A stretch of 64,000 nt of DNA from Sparassis latifolia. Its lineage: Eukaryota; Basidiomycota; Agaricomycetes; Polyporales; Sparassidaceae. The position numbers and the translations under genes were made by a program. Under the pieces are notes generated by a model, which saw only the letters and a list, made by a program, of their open reading frames with translations, did not search any database and was not told where the DNA came from. Shown in pieces: positions 34,535 to 47,559 of this stretch (the first letter of the stretch is position 1; each line of letters opens with the position of its first letter). The stretch covers positions 2,294,001-2,358,000 of the forward strand of contig CM031563.1 in the NCBI GenBank assembly GCA_018466975.1, in the 5' to 3' direction.

Positions 34535-35325
34535 TAGCTTTCACACAGAGTCGACAGACTGCAGCAGTCCCTGGGCCAGTGTATGCTCTGTAGCGCTGCA
34601 AGCTATCTACTATATACCTCGCATCCTGTCTCGGCTGGTGGATTAATTCTTCCTGTATTCGCTACGGCGTACTTGATTATTTCTGTCTGATTTCGAGCAT
34701 GTCGGCAGAAAAGCAACCTCGAACCCATCCAAGTTGAAGGTTCTCGCATCCGTTCGGTCTGAATTTGAGCAAATAAAGTACACTTGCTTACTGCGGGCTG
34801 CTGATCATCTACTCTATCTTCTACCTTGGATATAGAGTTACTCACTCGAAAACTATGCAACCTTTGTGGTTTCAGTTTTCTGTCCCTGCGAGGGAGGTAG
34901 GCGAGGCTTTAAGTGAAGGCGATGTGAAAGCGAGCTGAATTGGTGAGCTAATGACGATGGCCGAGGTGGGTAATTCGCCATCGACAAAAGAGGCTCAGAT
35001 ATCCTCACGTCTGTCAAGTTCACGTATACAGTGACCTACTTAATGCCCACTGATCGGCGTCGTACATGAGGGTGCGCGTGCCCACATATGAGCAACAACA
35101 ATGAAAGCATATGTACTTGAGACAGAGTTCTGAGCCTGCTGCAAGGATCAACAACCCAGGGACGCTCGTAGCACGTGAAGACCTCATATCGAGAACCACA
35201 TCCGTGCCTTGAGGAGTGTGAATGACACCATAGATGGCTCTATTTTGGCTGATTTTCCTTCAATGTGTAGAGCAAGAACGGCATCCCTGGTAGGAGTTTA
35301 ATCCACGGCACTCAGATATTCATCA
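34535..35325. other. Non-genic stretch
   Basis: No recognisable gene. A minus-strand frame at 34603-34860 is open but has no family resemblance. Confidence 0.4.
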
Positions 35326-36064
35326 CTAGAAAGCGGACAATTTCAGGATCAAAATGATCGGTAGTACACATGGCGTACTCTCTCGGAGTGTGAGTCCACA
35401 GTACCGCGCTTGACAACCTCGGTCACATTCACAGAGTTTGCTTCTGCGACAGCGGCCGGAGAACGGGAGGGAGCCATGCAGCTTAGGAAGCCCCAACGAT
35501 GTTGTCTCGCAAGCTGGGGTCCTGCACAATGAACAGTTTGAACTTGCGCGGCCAGCTCCTAAACGTCTGAACGAAATTTCGAAGAGTTCTAGCTGGAGGC
35601 CAGATCCGACGATAGCTCGCATGAGCTCCGTGTGCTGCGCAACCACGATCATGTCATTAGATGCTGCTAGGTGCGTGAGTACTCGGATAATTGACGTTTC
35701 GACTAGGGTTGGAGTCCAACAACGTAACTAACCCAGAGCATGGCTTTTAGGTTGATATCCAGGTCTCGCAGAGTGCGCATAGAGTTGAAACCACAGGAGA
35801 TGATGATAGTGCAAAGTTGTTCTTTGGCCCCATCAAAGCTACAATTGCTGACGACATCGCATCGCGTAGTGCGGGAAGAAGTCGAGATCGTGAGAATGTC
35901 CCGTGTAGTGCATTTGGCAATGTCTTCATTGAGTTCCAGAAACTTGTCGTTCTGAACTGTCGTTCAGTGTCGACTCGAAGTAGGAGTTGAAGGGAGAAAG
36001 CAGAGGAAAGAGGGTATGTCTTGGGCCAGATTATAACGATTAGATAGCTGACCCTTGCTCGCAA
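35326..36064 (-). other. Coding-like minus-strand pieces, unassigned
   Basis: Two open pieces, HTELMRAIVGSGLQLELFEI with SFRRLGAGRASSNC (35500-35650), and FWNSMKTLPNALHGTFSRSR with LLPALRDAMSSAIVALMGP (35830-35960), look like exons of one minus-strand gene, but the joins are not clear and stops intervene. A frame near 35370 (EYAMCTTDHFDPEIVRFLV) faintly resembles an ankyrin repeat. I cannot name it. Confidence 0.25.
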
Positions 36065-36365
36065 GACAACCGGGATAGATTTCGGAGCCTCCTTCCCTTG
36101 TTGTGGCCTCGACCATTGATTTCATCCATTACGCCTTCAGGTGCTCCCGCTTCTGCCATCCGAAACGGCGCAGTGTGGTATGAGTTGGTCCGATGCGCCC
36201 TTGCAAGATATGCTGTTGCCCCCTCGGACAGCACGGCCTGAGTCGTTCATTCCAGTATGATTGTCCCCAGTGGGTCTGCTCCATGGGACCGTCCCGGTGT
36301 AAAGAAATCCTCATGTACACCACGGTGGAACGGTGGGACATCCTACAAATAGTTCAATCAGTAGC

Positions 36366-37173
36366 CTAAAGTAGGACCCATGGGACACTTGGTAGCACGT
36401 ACTCACTGCGAACCCCCGCGGACCACATGTCTCCGAAAGTGGGCACAAATAAATGCTGACAGGAGTAGAAGCCCGGTATAACCGTAGAACCATCCGCGAG
36501 CACAGCGTATTTCCACTGGCGCAAAGGTACTACACCACACCTGCTTGAGACCGGACGTGGCCAGCGTATATGAAAAGTGACGGCTTCTATGTCCTGCATT
36601 GGAGGTAAGAGGGGACGCCGAGAAGGGACGTGCGACAACGAACAGCTGCATCCTGAGGGCCCAATACATGTAGCATCGAGCGTGCTCATCCGCCCTCTCC
36701 CCGCCTCCATGTCCAAAATGGCACTCAGGCTCCCCTGGCGTGTAACGTGGATATGGATGCAAGGGCCGAGGTTGTCGGCCTTGCTCTTGAGTTTTTTGGG
36801 AACGCGAATAGTGCGCGGCAATGGTGACTGTTGTACGTCATACCCCCAGAAGTACTGGTACGGTCAGGAGGCCTCAGCGTAATACCTTCTCGCAATTTCT
36901 GCAAACCAGACTCTATGCATGCGAGGATACCCGGCGTGATACGAGTGTGTATGCGATCTTTGGACTTCGTCCTCTGGCGCGCACCCCATCTGCGTTAATG
37001 ATCGTACGGCAAACTTCTTCAAGCTTCCGGTCCTCCGGATAACGACGACTCGGTATCTTCGCAAAGTCGACATCACTAGTAGATGGGCCAGGCCGCCTTG
37101 AGGAGACGCTCCCTTTGTTTCCTATGAACCAGTACGAAACATGTTTCGGTGGTATGTCGAATGTACAGAACAT
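36366..37173 (-). CDS. Hypothetical minus-strand gene, partial
   Basis: An upper exon starts MFCTFDIPPKHVSYWFIGNK and continues DFAKIPSRRYPEDRKLEEVC then RTIINADGVRARGRSPKIAY. A lower frame (36366-36821) holds RTIRVPKKLKSKADNLGPCI, a Pro/Arg-rich centre and KYAVLADGSTVIPGFYSCQH. They are separated by about 90 bp that could be an intron. Composition is coding-like throughout. No domain is recognised, and neither start nor end is certain. Plus-strand frames overlap but are less convincing. Confidence 0.35.
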
Positions 37174-37610
37174 TCTCTCACCATCGATGGCTCCTATAAT
37201 TGCATGTTGCCGATGTTCTAGCTCAACTGAAGTCCCTGCTTAATGCAGTTGGTCAGTCTTCATTTAAAACGCACTGAAAGTGTGAACTGGCCATACCTCA
37301 TCCGAGCGACTCTAAGTCGCAGTCCCGGCTGAACACCTCTTCTCTCAAGCGGCCTCCTACGGCCACGAGCATACTTCTACCCCCCTCGTTTTCCCAGTAT
37401 CGCCACCACGAATATCGCCACTTGGGGATGTTCGCAGGGTAGCAGCGTCGTCACAATTAGCCCACTCACCGCTCCCAGCGAGAGGTACCGCACCCCCTGC
37501 AGACGCTCATTCACTTCCAGCGGGATCAATCTGAGTCGATGGAAATGTAGTGATGGAAATGTAGTGGTCGACGCGCTCAACAGATTCCTTCAGGACGATG
37601 CTCTGACGCG

Positions 37611-37850
37611 GTGCGGAGGGTCGGCCGGTTCCTGCGAAACATGGTATGGGGCTTGAAATGTACCACTAAAGCTCCCAAAAAGGAGATGCCCTCTGGGTTG
37701 TTGACATTGCCGGCTCGGGTGTGGGACATCCTCTTTATAGCCAGTAGCTCAAACGATCTCACCGTCTGGGGTGTCGCCAGTTCCTGCCATAAGTCCGAGT
37801 TGTGTCCGTTGGTAATGAGCCTTCATGCCGCGGCGTGTCTCCCTGTCTAA
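37611..37850 (+). CDS. Possible F-box-like N-terminal fragment
   Basis: The frame contains SGLLTLPARVWDILFIASSS followed by NDLTVWGVASSCHKSEL, which has the F-box outline (LP...W.IL......DL......SCH) seen at the start of many Agaricomycete F-box proteins. The rest of such a protein was not found downstream, where a charged helical frame (KRYIEELEERGRRERASF, 37940-38000) follows. It could be chance similarity. Confidence 0.25.
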   Translation: MRRVGRFLRNMVWGLKCTTKAPKKEMPSGLLTLPARVWDILFIASSSNDLTVWGVASSCHKSELCPLVMSLHAAACLPV

Positions 37851-38278
37851 CCCATTGGCGTAAACCCGTCCACAAAAGCCAGTTCGGAATCGCAAGTGGC
37901 CGACCAGGGACGACGACGACTGGGTATAATCGAAAGAGATACATAGAAGAACTCGAGGAAAGAGGGCGACGCGAACGCGCCTCGTTCGACAACTTTGGTG
38001 GCCTCGCGGTTTACGCAGAGCTTCTCTGTACCTGCAGGAGGAACTATGTAATTCAAGATGTTGGTGATGCTATCTTCTCTGCTATGCTGTATCTGGTATA
38101 ATGCAAATGTGCGGAGCCTGCTCTGAAGTGCTAGCGCGAATCCTCTAAGAGCGTGGAATGGGAAAAGGGAAGGATCAATCTCTTCGAGATCGGTGCACGG
38201 CGGTGGCGTGCATGAGCTCTAGGTGCTCGTAAAGACCCTGCAAGTAATTTGCCTTCGCCAGGGACGTGAATATGCGCG

Positions 38279-38680
38279 TCAGTAGGTGGACACCTTCGGG
38301 ATCGAGCTTAGTATGTGAAGGCTATGCAAAGAAATGATGGGACCGGGGCTATAGGAGACGATGGTATCACAAAACCTCCGGATCTCGTCGACGGTGTGAG
38401 GATGAACTATTGCTGACAATCGCGCAATGGGAAGAGCACCGACGTGAAAAGCGTGGGAGTGGGCGAGAGCGTGAGGAGGTCTTTCGCCATACACTGAAAG
38501 AAGATAGTGTGTTGGATGTCTTCGAAGAGGGCGTCGAATTCCATGACATTGTGATTTGTTGAAATCGGTTGCAGTTGGAAGATGTAGGACAGATGAAACT
38601 GTGCCTTCCAGGCTATTTAGCATGAAATCGTTACTCATTGACCGTCCATTGCCACACGACGGGCGATGTGAATGTGACAC
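38279..38680 (-). CDS. Hypothetical ORF, 133 codons
   Basis: The frame includes HALAHSHAFHVGALPIARLS and VDEIRRFCDTIVSYSPGPII...HSLHILSSIPKV, a leucine/serine pattern reminiscent of the leucine-rich part of F-box proteins. A neighbouring frame reads EFDALFEDIQHTIFFQCMAK, which may be the preceding piece after a frameshift. The call is weak. Confidence 0.25.
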   Translation of the reverse strand: MSHSHRPSCGNGRSMSNDFMLNSLEGTVSSVLHLPTATDFNKSQCHGIRRPLRRHPTHYLLSVYGERPPHALAHSHAFHVGALPIARLSAIVHPHTVDEIRRFCDTIVSYSPGPIISLHSLHILSSIPKVSTY

Positions 38681-40393
38681 ACAGCGAATACAAGATCATG
38701 CTTTAATCTGGCAGATTCCTTTCTGGTGTCTGTGCCGTCTCGCTTTTCCACTGTTCAAGCTTGAATGTCGATTTTGCATCTTGTTTCTCCTTTATTGCTT
38801 TCTGGATGCATATATCAGATAAGACCGCCTTCGCCATCTAGATGAAAAGCCACTCACACGAGGCGGTGGACGCTTTGCATGACGAGCCGATGGTTTGTCG
38901 GTCATACCCGCAAAATATCGCTGTGGCCGGAGATGGGCCGGAGTTGTCACATTCTCATCTGTCTCCACTCGGAACCAGCTCGGCGTCAAAAGGCATTGGT
39001 TCAGTGCAGGCCGAATGGATGAATTGCAATGAGAGTCCACAGATGGTGTTTATTTATTTATAAGTACATGCGTTCCGCACGCGAGGTCGCTATATTCCCA
39101 GTGATAACCTTTGCTCTGCAATGCATTCCACACTGCCCGACTGCGATCCCGACGAGACATGTGCCGTGCTCAAAATGGCGCTCATATCACGAAAGCGGCC
39201 TGGTGGTGATAGTCTGACTCTCTTCCACTCTCGAACAAGCAATTGCTTTAGCTGAAGGAAAACCGACAAATCTAGCTGATTGCAGTCATTCAGGAGTGTT
39301 TTGAGAGGTGAAGCATTGACATGCACGTATGAAAGGTTTCTGAGAACCTACCCTACTCGAGCTTAACGAGAGAGGTGGTCTCAAAGTCACAGAGCATACC
39401 GTCTGCCGGAAGATACCCCAACAGTAATAGCCGGAAACGTGCATCGTCGATACTAGCGACCGCTCGCAGAGAACTGCATCCGACGACGAGTCTCCTCCGT
39501 ACCCAAGCATGAGATCCATCAGATTAAAAGACACGGTGGTGTATCCGGGGAGGTGATGAGATTACATCTTTATCGCATCGGTACCGCATGCGATAGCTGA
39601 CCTAGAAAGGGCGAGAAGCATCAACGAACTTGACCTGCTCCCCGGGCAGAAATAAAGACAACCCAGTATCGTCAGGCTGCTGGATAACATACAAGGCATG
39701 ATAACCGCGCGTCTCGCGTCTCGTGCAACACATCCAACATATCTGGAATACGTGGGAATTCTGATCATCGCTGCGAGGAGATCCCTCCCTTCAGAAAAGT
39801 TCGAAGTCCAGCATTATTTCTGAGAGCAGATATGTTAAGCGCACACACCTGCTGTCCGAAATGTATCGGGACATTCGATCGCCTGACAAGCTCATGCAAA
39901 AGAAGTGGAGCTAGGATGAACAACCTTTGCTAATATACCCGCATTTTAGACCTGTGCAGGTAGATTACCTGGAAAAGAATGGTCGCAAAAATATAGAGAG
40001 GCCTACATCTATCTTTACACGGTTACTGAGGAAGTCTATGGCCAAGCACACACACACGCACCCTCGTATAACTCAGCGTTGGAAATGCATAAAGAACTCC
40101 GGAAACCGTGGTGGAATCTGTCGCAGGTAACTAATCCTGTTCATTCCACTTGGCAAAGACATTTCTCGGGCTTACGTTGAGCTCCAGTTCTCCGTGGTCT
40201 CGCGGCAAAGACAGTGATTAGAATGAGATTTTCCTGATCACCAGTCTTACGATCCTTGAGGACATTTTGTTCGGTCGAAAGCAATTGATGAAATGTCAAG
40301 GAGTAACACTACATACCTCGCACTTCATGGGCCGTCCGACGGTTCGGTGGGTACGAAACATTCAATCTCAGAGAAGTGATTGATTAGGAATTA
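38681..40393. other. Unresolved stretch
   Basis: Minus-strand frames at 39090-39326, 39286-39534 and 39562-39768 are open, one with a hydrophobic segment (AVIMPCMLSSSLTILGCLYF), but no family or splice pattern could be fixed. Confidence 0.35.
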
Positions 40394-41620
40394 ACTCAAA
40401 TCATTCCGGCCGACGTTCTACAAGAACAGGACAGTTTCCTGCGCGACAGAGCCTATGGCGAGCGTCAGCGATACTGGCGAACAAAACACCGTGAAAATGC
40501 GCACTAAGAGCTAGTTCATTCTCTGGTATGTGGCCTAACAGTCTTGTTCTGTCAGTTGACCAGCACCCGCAGACGATCTGACTCTCTGGATAGTTAAAGT
40601 GCTGCGCTATCAAACGTGCTGTAAGTTCGTTCTTGAGGACACAGAATGTCGGCAATTCCGATGCGGGCCAATTCCTCTCGTCGAATGTCACCAAGTCGAA
40701 CCCTTCATGTCGAGAGAACGTATCATTTGTGATGGCCTGCAAACAGATTGTCAATTAGCATTAAGGATAGGGTATGTTCGTCTCCTTGTTACCTTCGCAG
40801 TGAGTTAGAGATGCTGTTCCTCCCTTTCCCTCTCCTTGGCCTCAATGTGAAATCGTTCCTGGTCTAACCGCCTCTCTAGATGCCAAGAAGACACTCAGTT
40901 GAATTCAATGACAGGGGTACCCCACTCACTCAGATGAGGAGTATCTGCTTCTTTGAAAGGAGCTAAAACTTCGTCTATGGCTGACTCGCGAATGTACACC
41001 AACATACATGCATTCATGAACCGCTTCATGGCCCGCCCTTGATTACGCTACCTAGGTGGAACCAGACCATTATTAAGCACTTCATAATTCTCCTCCAGAA
41101 CTTCGCGAGCGGTGACAAGAGTTACACGATCGTTGTCGAATTTGAGCCATCGTGTTTCGCGACCGGGTTTGATGAGGGCGAAGTAATGACCACCGTGGAG
41201 GTCTCCAGAGTGTACGAGGACTGCACGCAGTTTGTAGACCCATGGTTGCGATCTGTCCGCTGTCTCGTCCAAGAACTCGTCGAGATCAATCTCGAATGGA
41301 AACTCGTGGCGGTCATTGACCTGAGAAATGGGACATCTCAGCGATAATGGAACACGAAGGGATTATGCTCATACCTTCACCATGGCATTGCGTTGGATGT
41401 CATACTCAACCCGCTTTAGTTGAAGGTGAAGAACGGGAGGGAAAGGTTCAAGCATTATGCCCTTTTTTGGCGTCCTGTAAACCGTAACCCTCGGCTTGAT
41501 ACTTGTTCTCGCCATCTAGCCTCTCCACCGCTACGTAGTCCTTGAACTATTCGTAGAGGTTCTTCATACCCTTGACATTCAGTTGGATATCTATTTGCGC
41601 GATCAGCAGGAGCACTACCT
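40394..41620 (-). pseudogene. USP7/Ubp15-type ubiquitin hydrolase, truncated
   Basis: USP7-class enzymes remove ubiquitin from proteins. The minus strand reads, in family order, IQLNVKGMKNLYE (stop at 41547-41549 where Ser is expected), DYVAVERLDGENKYQAEGYG, a frameshift in the 'ttttttgg' run near 41465, PPVLHLQLKR, NDRHEFPFEIDLDEFLDE and the His box VHSGDLHGGHYFALIKPG, then FDNDRVT and EVLEENY. After an intron it continues with MLVYIRESAIDEVLAPF, RERE...EQHL followed by a stop (40805-40807), and NDTFSRHEGFDLVTFDERNW, which ends in another frameshift. The catalytic Cys box, the MATH domain and the C-terminal ubiquitin-like domains are absent. Introns remain, so it is not a retrocopy. Confidence 0.85.
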
Positions 41621-41920
41621 TAGATATCAGTGTAATATACCGCTGAACTCCACAATTCTCGACGCCTCGAAGTTCACGTTCGTACACTTGATTCGAATTC
41701 ATGAGGTCACTGACTCTACATGCCCTCGCACACGGCACACATCGAGATTCTTGATTTGTCTTCAACAAAGCAACCAACTGGGAGAAATTCCCGACTCCCC
41801 CATCGCGACTCACAGTGGCATCTCCAGCTATGTTCAAACGGTCACTGTGCAGGATCATCTGGGTCGTCAGGAGCCGCATGAGGAAAAGACGACAAGATCG
41901 AAGACGCGGTGCGTACCTTC

Positions 41921-43560
41921 CTAAGCGGCTCCTCGCTGGCATCTGCATTTCTTCATCCTCTTCCGACGGCTGTTGTGATGTCGTTTCCAGACGCTCACTA
42001 TGGCTGGACGCCCTCGCTTAAGTCCTGACACTTGCTTAGACACCAGGATTGCTGGTTGTAGACGCTTGACAGGTGTCGCAGGTGGCATCGATACTGTCGG
42101 AGGGTCATCGCGCTTCCCTTGTGAGCCGACGTGAGAAGGTAGAGTGTCATTCGTGTGGGGGCTAGGTGTGGGAGGCGTGGCCGAGGGATACATTACAGGC
42201 AGAGCGCAGAGTTAGCAGACTGAGGTTGGGGAGAGAGAATAGTGGCTGCGGTGTTACCGATGATCTCGGGTATCATGTCACCTAGGGCTGTGGACTGTGA
42301 ATCCATCTCCTTCTGCTTCGGCTCAAGATTGTGTAACTTCTCTTCGAGCTTTGTCCTCATGCCGAGACAAATTCAGTCGGCCGAGACAAAGGTCAAGGAC
42401 CGACCCATCTTTGTCTCCAATGCACTCGAGAGGTTGCTTTGAGCGAGCATGGCGTAACCCTGATTTTGCACCTGTGTGTGCAAGGCGACCATGCATACTG
42501 TTCGTCACCGCAGAGAGCTTCAGCCCGATTCGTGCGAATTTCACGCTGTAGATCGTCCACAGTACGTCTCGGCGCCGTGAGTTTCCCACCGATTGCGTCA
42601 GATGCAACTTTCAGAGAATTCTTCACATTCTCATAGAAGCATCCGTTCGTGTTGACCTCGGAGAGAAGTCGCGGAGGAGCAAGCTTTGAGAAGTCCTTCA
42701 TCAAGGTCTCTCCGTCGAGGAGTACCCTGTCCGTGCTGTGCCAGCCTGTCATGACGGCTAGGAATGCGTCGTCCTCCACACGACTTGCATAGAACTGTGA
42801 CTCTCCAATGTTATCCACGAAGCTATGCGCCAGCCACTTCTCGAGATGCTGAGTGATGGTAGGGTCGTAAAGGCCTATTCCGGCGATACTGATTTCGAAT
42901 GCCCACGTAGGCTGAATGGTTCGGAGAAGTCAAAGTTGTAGAGGATAATTCAGAGGGATCGGACAGAGATGTATTTTTAGAGAGAAAATGTCGGGCTCCA
43001 GTGAGTGTCGAAGGTATAATGGCAACAATCTGCAACTGCCTGAATGCGAATAATGACCCGTAAGCTTGAATCCACCAGAGGACGGCAGCCCGGCTATTTG
43101 CACCTACAGCCGCTTATCCTCCCCCCCCAGATCTACCCAGTCCACAGTGACAACATGCAGTGGTTCTGCCCACCCATAATAAGTCAGGACGCGGTTTCGT
43201 GTCCAGCGCAGAAAACTCTTTCGTGGGCCTGATGTAGACAAACCTGTCCTTTAGGTTACGAGATTGTACAGCCTCGGCCATGAACTCAGCCAGTGTCAGT
43301 TTGGCCTTTGCGATGCGGCTATGGCCTCACGGGCTACGTCAACCGGGTTCCAAGAGTCGCGAACTATAACATTGTGAATGATCAACTCGCAGCTGGCAAG
43401 GAAGATTCGTCCGTCAACCGAGCGTAGAGGTTCAGCAGAGGGCGATGGAGGCCTAGTCCCGACGTTTGGAGGGTGAGGGCGGTGGTGACGTGACACTCGT
43501 GGCGACAGCGCAAATCGTAGCGGGTCGTTCAGATATGTTAAGCAGACGAATAGAGTGGTT
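41921..43560 (-). CDS. Hypothetical multi-exon gene, probably decayed
   Basis: Coding-like pieces run in order on the minus strand: RIFLASCELIIHNVIVRDSW with NPVDVAREAIAA (43330-43420); AKLTLAEFMAEAVQSRNLKD, leading into RFVYIRPTKEFSALD (43180-43310); then the long exon WAFEISIAGIGLYDPTITQH...YASRVEDDAFLAVMTGWHST...TAPRRTVDDLQREIRT (42530-42910). A heptad-like KLEEKLHNLEPKQKEMDSQS segment (about 42300-42360) and a Pro-rich region with KRGRP, an AT-hook-like tripeptide, come last. A TGA interrupts the piece before KLEEK, and a frame change is needed near 42480, so the gene is probably broken. I do not recognise the protein. Confidence 0.35.
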
Positions 43561-44970
43561 TTCTCGAACATTTTGAGTTCGGAAAAGGTAAGAATGCAGC
43601 CTAAAGTCTCTTAAAGTCTCGTTACGGGCCGGTGCGGAGATGCGGATGTAGTAATGCGATTTAACAACCATTAAAAATGAGGCACAACCTCCCGTCATCG
43701 AGGTAAGAGAGACATCGTGGCGAGATATGTCAAGCAAGTTGCGATCTATCGGCGGCGAGACGCTCTTGCGTGCGAGATGGCCACTGCCTGCCTGAGCCGT
43801 GTTCACCGAGAGGAACCCCCAGATGCTTGCCAGGAATTGTCGTCGAGTCGTTGCCAAGCGTTGTCCTCCAAGGCCACCATATATAGACGTGGGTTTTGTT
43901 GCGCATAGGAACTGTGCCCCAGATCATTGGCCGGCCTTCCGTGCCATACGACGGCCCTTTCTCCAATGGCGGGATTGCGAGGTCGGGAAACATGTGAGGC
44001 GAGTACCATTATGGAGGGTTTCCCGCACAGAGCAAAAGTGCTACTTCAATGCGTCCAGAAGAAGCTGAACGCGACCTGATCGTGTGGGGTTTGCGGTCTC
44101 GACGATCGAGAGAAGGAAGGAGAGGACTTCAGTGGGAGAACGTCCCGCTGGAGGCGGCATAGCATGGCACAGCGAGATTCCAGCTGGTGAAACAAGAGCG
44201 ATATCCTATGTTGACCTTCGACACGTGGGAGCCTTTGCACCATGTGACGGTGATGACGGCAGTGACTTCGGTTCTGCAGAGTCGCGAGGGATTCCGTGGC
44301 GCTGTGCATTACCTCTCGGTACACGGTCGTCATCACGCTCAAAGCCAGGAGACGGCCAAAAGAACCAGGCATCGGCGAAGGCTACTCATGTAAGTCGAAG
44401 CGGCGCTGCACGCCCTCCGTCCGCACCCGCCTCACTGAAAGGCAACTGCTGGATGACCCCGCGCTCTCCGCTGAATAGCTGTACCCAGCCTTTCACCGTA
44501 AATTTTGAAGGCTTTCTCGTGTTTCCAGATATGCCAACTAACCGGAACCATTTCTCGTCTGCCTATGCGTAATGGTGCATAATCTGCGCGCCGACGAGAG
44601 TCAAATGACGGGCGAAGACCTTCTGCGGGGTTGACGTCGTGTCCCGCGATGGACCAGTGCTGTATCTGCGACCATGCAAGTCGTCCGGTCAGTCCAGAAG
44701 ACGGCGTCCTTGTTGTTCACGTGGAACTTTGAGTTCTGCTTGGAATCCGAAGATCCGTGTCCGACCCGCTAGAGTGTCTGACGTCGACCATGATAACCTG
44801 GTTTTGTTCGCCGGCTTTCTCTCGTACACGAATGTAATCAATATAATCGTCAGATTCGAGCGCGAGCGTCTGCGGACGAACAGTAACATGATCTCAAGTG
44901 ACGCCTCGCCAACAGGTGAACATACTCGGAACGAGTAGGCTGCACTCCCAGACTCGAGAACTAGAGGCGT

Positions 44971-46726
44971 TCATAGAATGCGATAGGTTTTGAGACTTTC
45001 ATCGTAGTGGTTGGAAGGGGAATAGGACATGCCGAGCCAGTCGAGAGCTCCGACCTGCACAGCGGACTTCTGGGAGGAAGGGAAAGTACGTTTACGTGCG
45101 CTTGTGTACGCGCTCACTTCCATTGTGCCTCGCAGCATCACACGTCGAACCCACGTCAGATTTGTTGACAAAGTTGATGATGAACACCATGTAAAGGAGC
45201 ACACCGATGCCATGCCGCGACCTGTACCAGTGAAAAATGTCAATATATCGGGCATGTACAGAAGAAGAAAAGAACGCGCACCATAAAAGAAGGCGACCGC
45301 GGAGCTTTCCATGCGGTCCACGCACCATGAGCGTGGTGTGCATGCGACAGGATGCAGGGCTGTATGAGTCTGCCCATGTGCATGACGACAGTGGTGTCGC
45401 CACTGGTGTCCGCCGAAAGACAAGCGCTCTTCGATAGGTTGAGGATTATCAATCCGCACCTCGATCCCTGCAATCAACACGGAAGTCTGAACTTCCATTT
45501 CCACAGATGTAGTCAGCGGCGTCTTAGTTTCCATATCGACCTCGACGACCTCGACGATTAGCACTGATGCTGGTTCGGAACTGTCTGTGTCAACTTCGAT
45601 GACATCCACCGTAGAAGTCCGCGCTTGAGCCTGGGCCAACATGGGCAGTAACTGCTCAAACTCGGGTCCAGTGGTGATATCGCTCGACGCGTATACCTTC
45701 CCGGACATGCCCACTTAACGCCGCCTGCCCATGTCCACGAGAATCGGGGAGGCTTCCTCGTCTGTCTGAAGTGACACATCAAACTTGTTCAGGTTCAACG
45801 TGAATCGCAATCTCTATTGTAGCGGGGGAGACGAGGATAGGCAGGGAAAGTGGAGGAAGGACTTCTTTCGGTCAATCTGGTAGCCGAACTTTGCAATCTG
45901 GAAAACAGGAACAGTCTCTTGTTCGACAAGAACAGAGCCATCCAGAGACGATTCCACAAGGCCTAGCTCGTCTGCGAGAGCCTCTGGTTAGCCGATCGAT
46001 GAAAGTGGCTGTGTCTCTTGGTATGCTGCCCCTTCTCCGGGTCGATGAAGAATCCCTCTTCGCTAAGTGGTGGCCAAAACGGACTGGCAAGAAGCACTGC
46101 AGTTCGATGACATAGAACTCCCGCACGCAGACCGACAGAGGATGTTTACGAACATTAGATCCATTTCGTCCATGCTCGTTCGCTTTGAGTCTCGGTGTCA
46201 TATCGCGCCCTCGTCGACGATCCACACGGCGTCGAAAATCCTGATGCCGACTTGATGAACCTCGCAGTCCGAGCATGTAGCACACCTGAAACAATCAATA
46301 AACCGGAGTTAACAAGAATGAGTCAGAAATGAAGAAAGACGCACCTGAGCCTCAAACATCAAGTACAAGTCAGCGCCTAACGCGATCTCTAGCGCTCCAC
46401 AGTCCCGACGCTCAAATTTGAAACATAGTGAGGAGGATGGCAGCATAGGTGAGATATAAACACTAATGCGTTGCCACAAAGCATCCACATCGCATGGAGA
46501 TGGATTACACTGATGAATCAGTCAGTATGTATTGACGAGCCCAAAATTGACTCACTGCGTAATGATCCACAATCCACAACACCACTTCGAACAACAAATT
46601 CTCGAAATTGTCACACACTCCAAGGTTCTTAAGGTACTTGAGCGAGGGATCTGCTAAACCCTGTTGGCCAAACGATGAGATGGCACATTGTGTAGTCGCG
46701 TCGTCGAGAATTGATGAAGGGCACAC
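44971..46726 (-). CDS. Hypothetical multi-exon gene
   Basis: It begins MCPSSILDDATTQCAISSFG and KYLKNLGVCDNFENLLFEVV. This joins, over a gtgagt...tcatcag intron, to DVDALWQRISVYISPMLPSS and, over gtgcgt...tttcag, to a further exon. The 3' part (44971-45714) is acidic: PEFEQLLPMLAQAQARTSTV, DVIEVDTDSSEPASVLIVEV. Between them (45720-46290) coding-like pieces lie in different frames, among them VPVFQIAKFGYQI and LRFTLNLNKFDVSLQTDEEA, with stops between, so the gene may be damaged or have more introns than I could fix. No family is recognised. Confidence 0.35.
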
Positions 46727-47559
46727 ACCGACTGGCTATAGGACCGAGACCGGAGATGGTAAATCGCATGGCGTCTCAATGTGCGCAGGAGTTCAGGCCT
46801 CGAGGTCGCAGGAAGGCAATGTGTTGAAGTTGTTGCATGAGTTTACAGCAGCGTTACGCACGGTACGCCGTCGAAGGAGTCGGCATCACATTCCTCGGCA
46901 ATTGGCCAGGATGCTACGCGCGCAAACCAAAGACACGTCCGGCTTCACAGCTAGCTGGCGCATCTCGAGACAACAGTACGAAGAAGGTTATAAGTTCAAG
47001 TTCGCTCTCTCTTTGGCCGAACTTCGGCGAAAGCCGACCTTCAGTAGCGCTCAGCGCTCTCCTAGAACGGGCGCTGCTGGGTCAGCGGTGTCCACTGTAA
47101 AACAGTGGTCAGAGGAGTACTCGAATGAGAGCGTGGCGACTCAACGAGAGGAATGGTCAAAGGAGACGCACCTCTACAGTTTGAAGTTTATCTACATCGT
47201 CGGCACCGTCGGCAATGGCAACGCGTACTACAGCCTCTAGTTAGCGGAAGAAATAGTCTGCCAAAGGCAGACTATGAGAGGAGGGCGGGCTGATATAGTA
47301 AAGTTTGTTCCTTTGCGCGGCTGAGGACCGTCTAGCAATTCGACGGACTGTCGGAAATTTCTGACCTCCCTTACAACGGGCCGTTCGTGCCGACACCGTC
47401 ACAATACCGTCACATACATGCAGTCACAATGCTACAGGCCCAGTTAGAAGCCGATAGTAACCAAGTCGTTCAGTGTCGACGCCCATGCGCTGTATGTCGT
47501 CTATCTTGACTGTACGTACATTCGTCTGCCGTCGTATTCTGGCCAATCGGTAAGTCCCC

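Noticed and set aside
41583..41924. Plus-strand 113-codon frame as a gene
   Set aside because: No family resemblance, and it runs antisense across the USP7 exon boundary; a minus-strand reading explains part of it.
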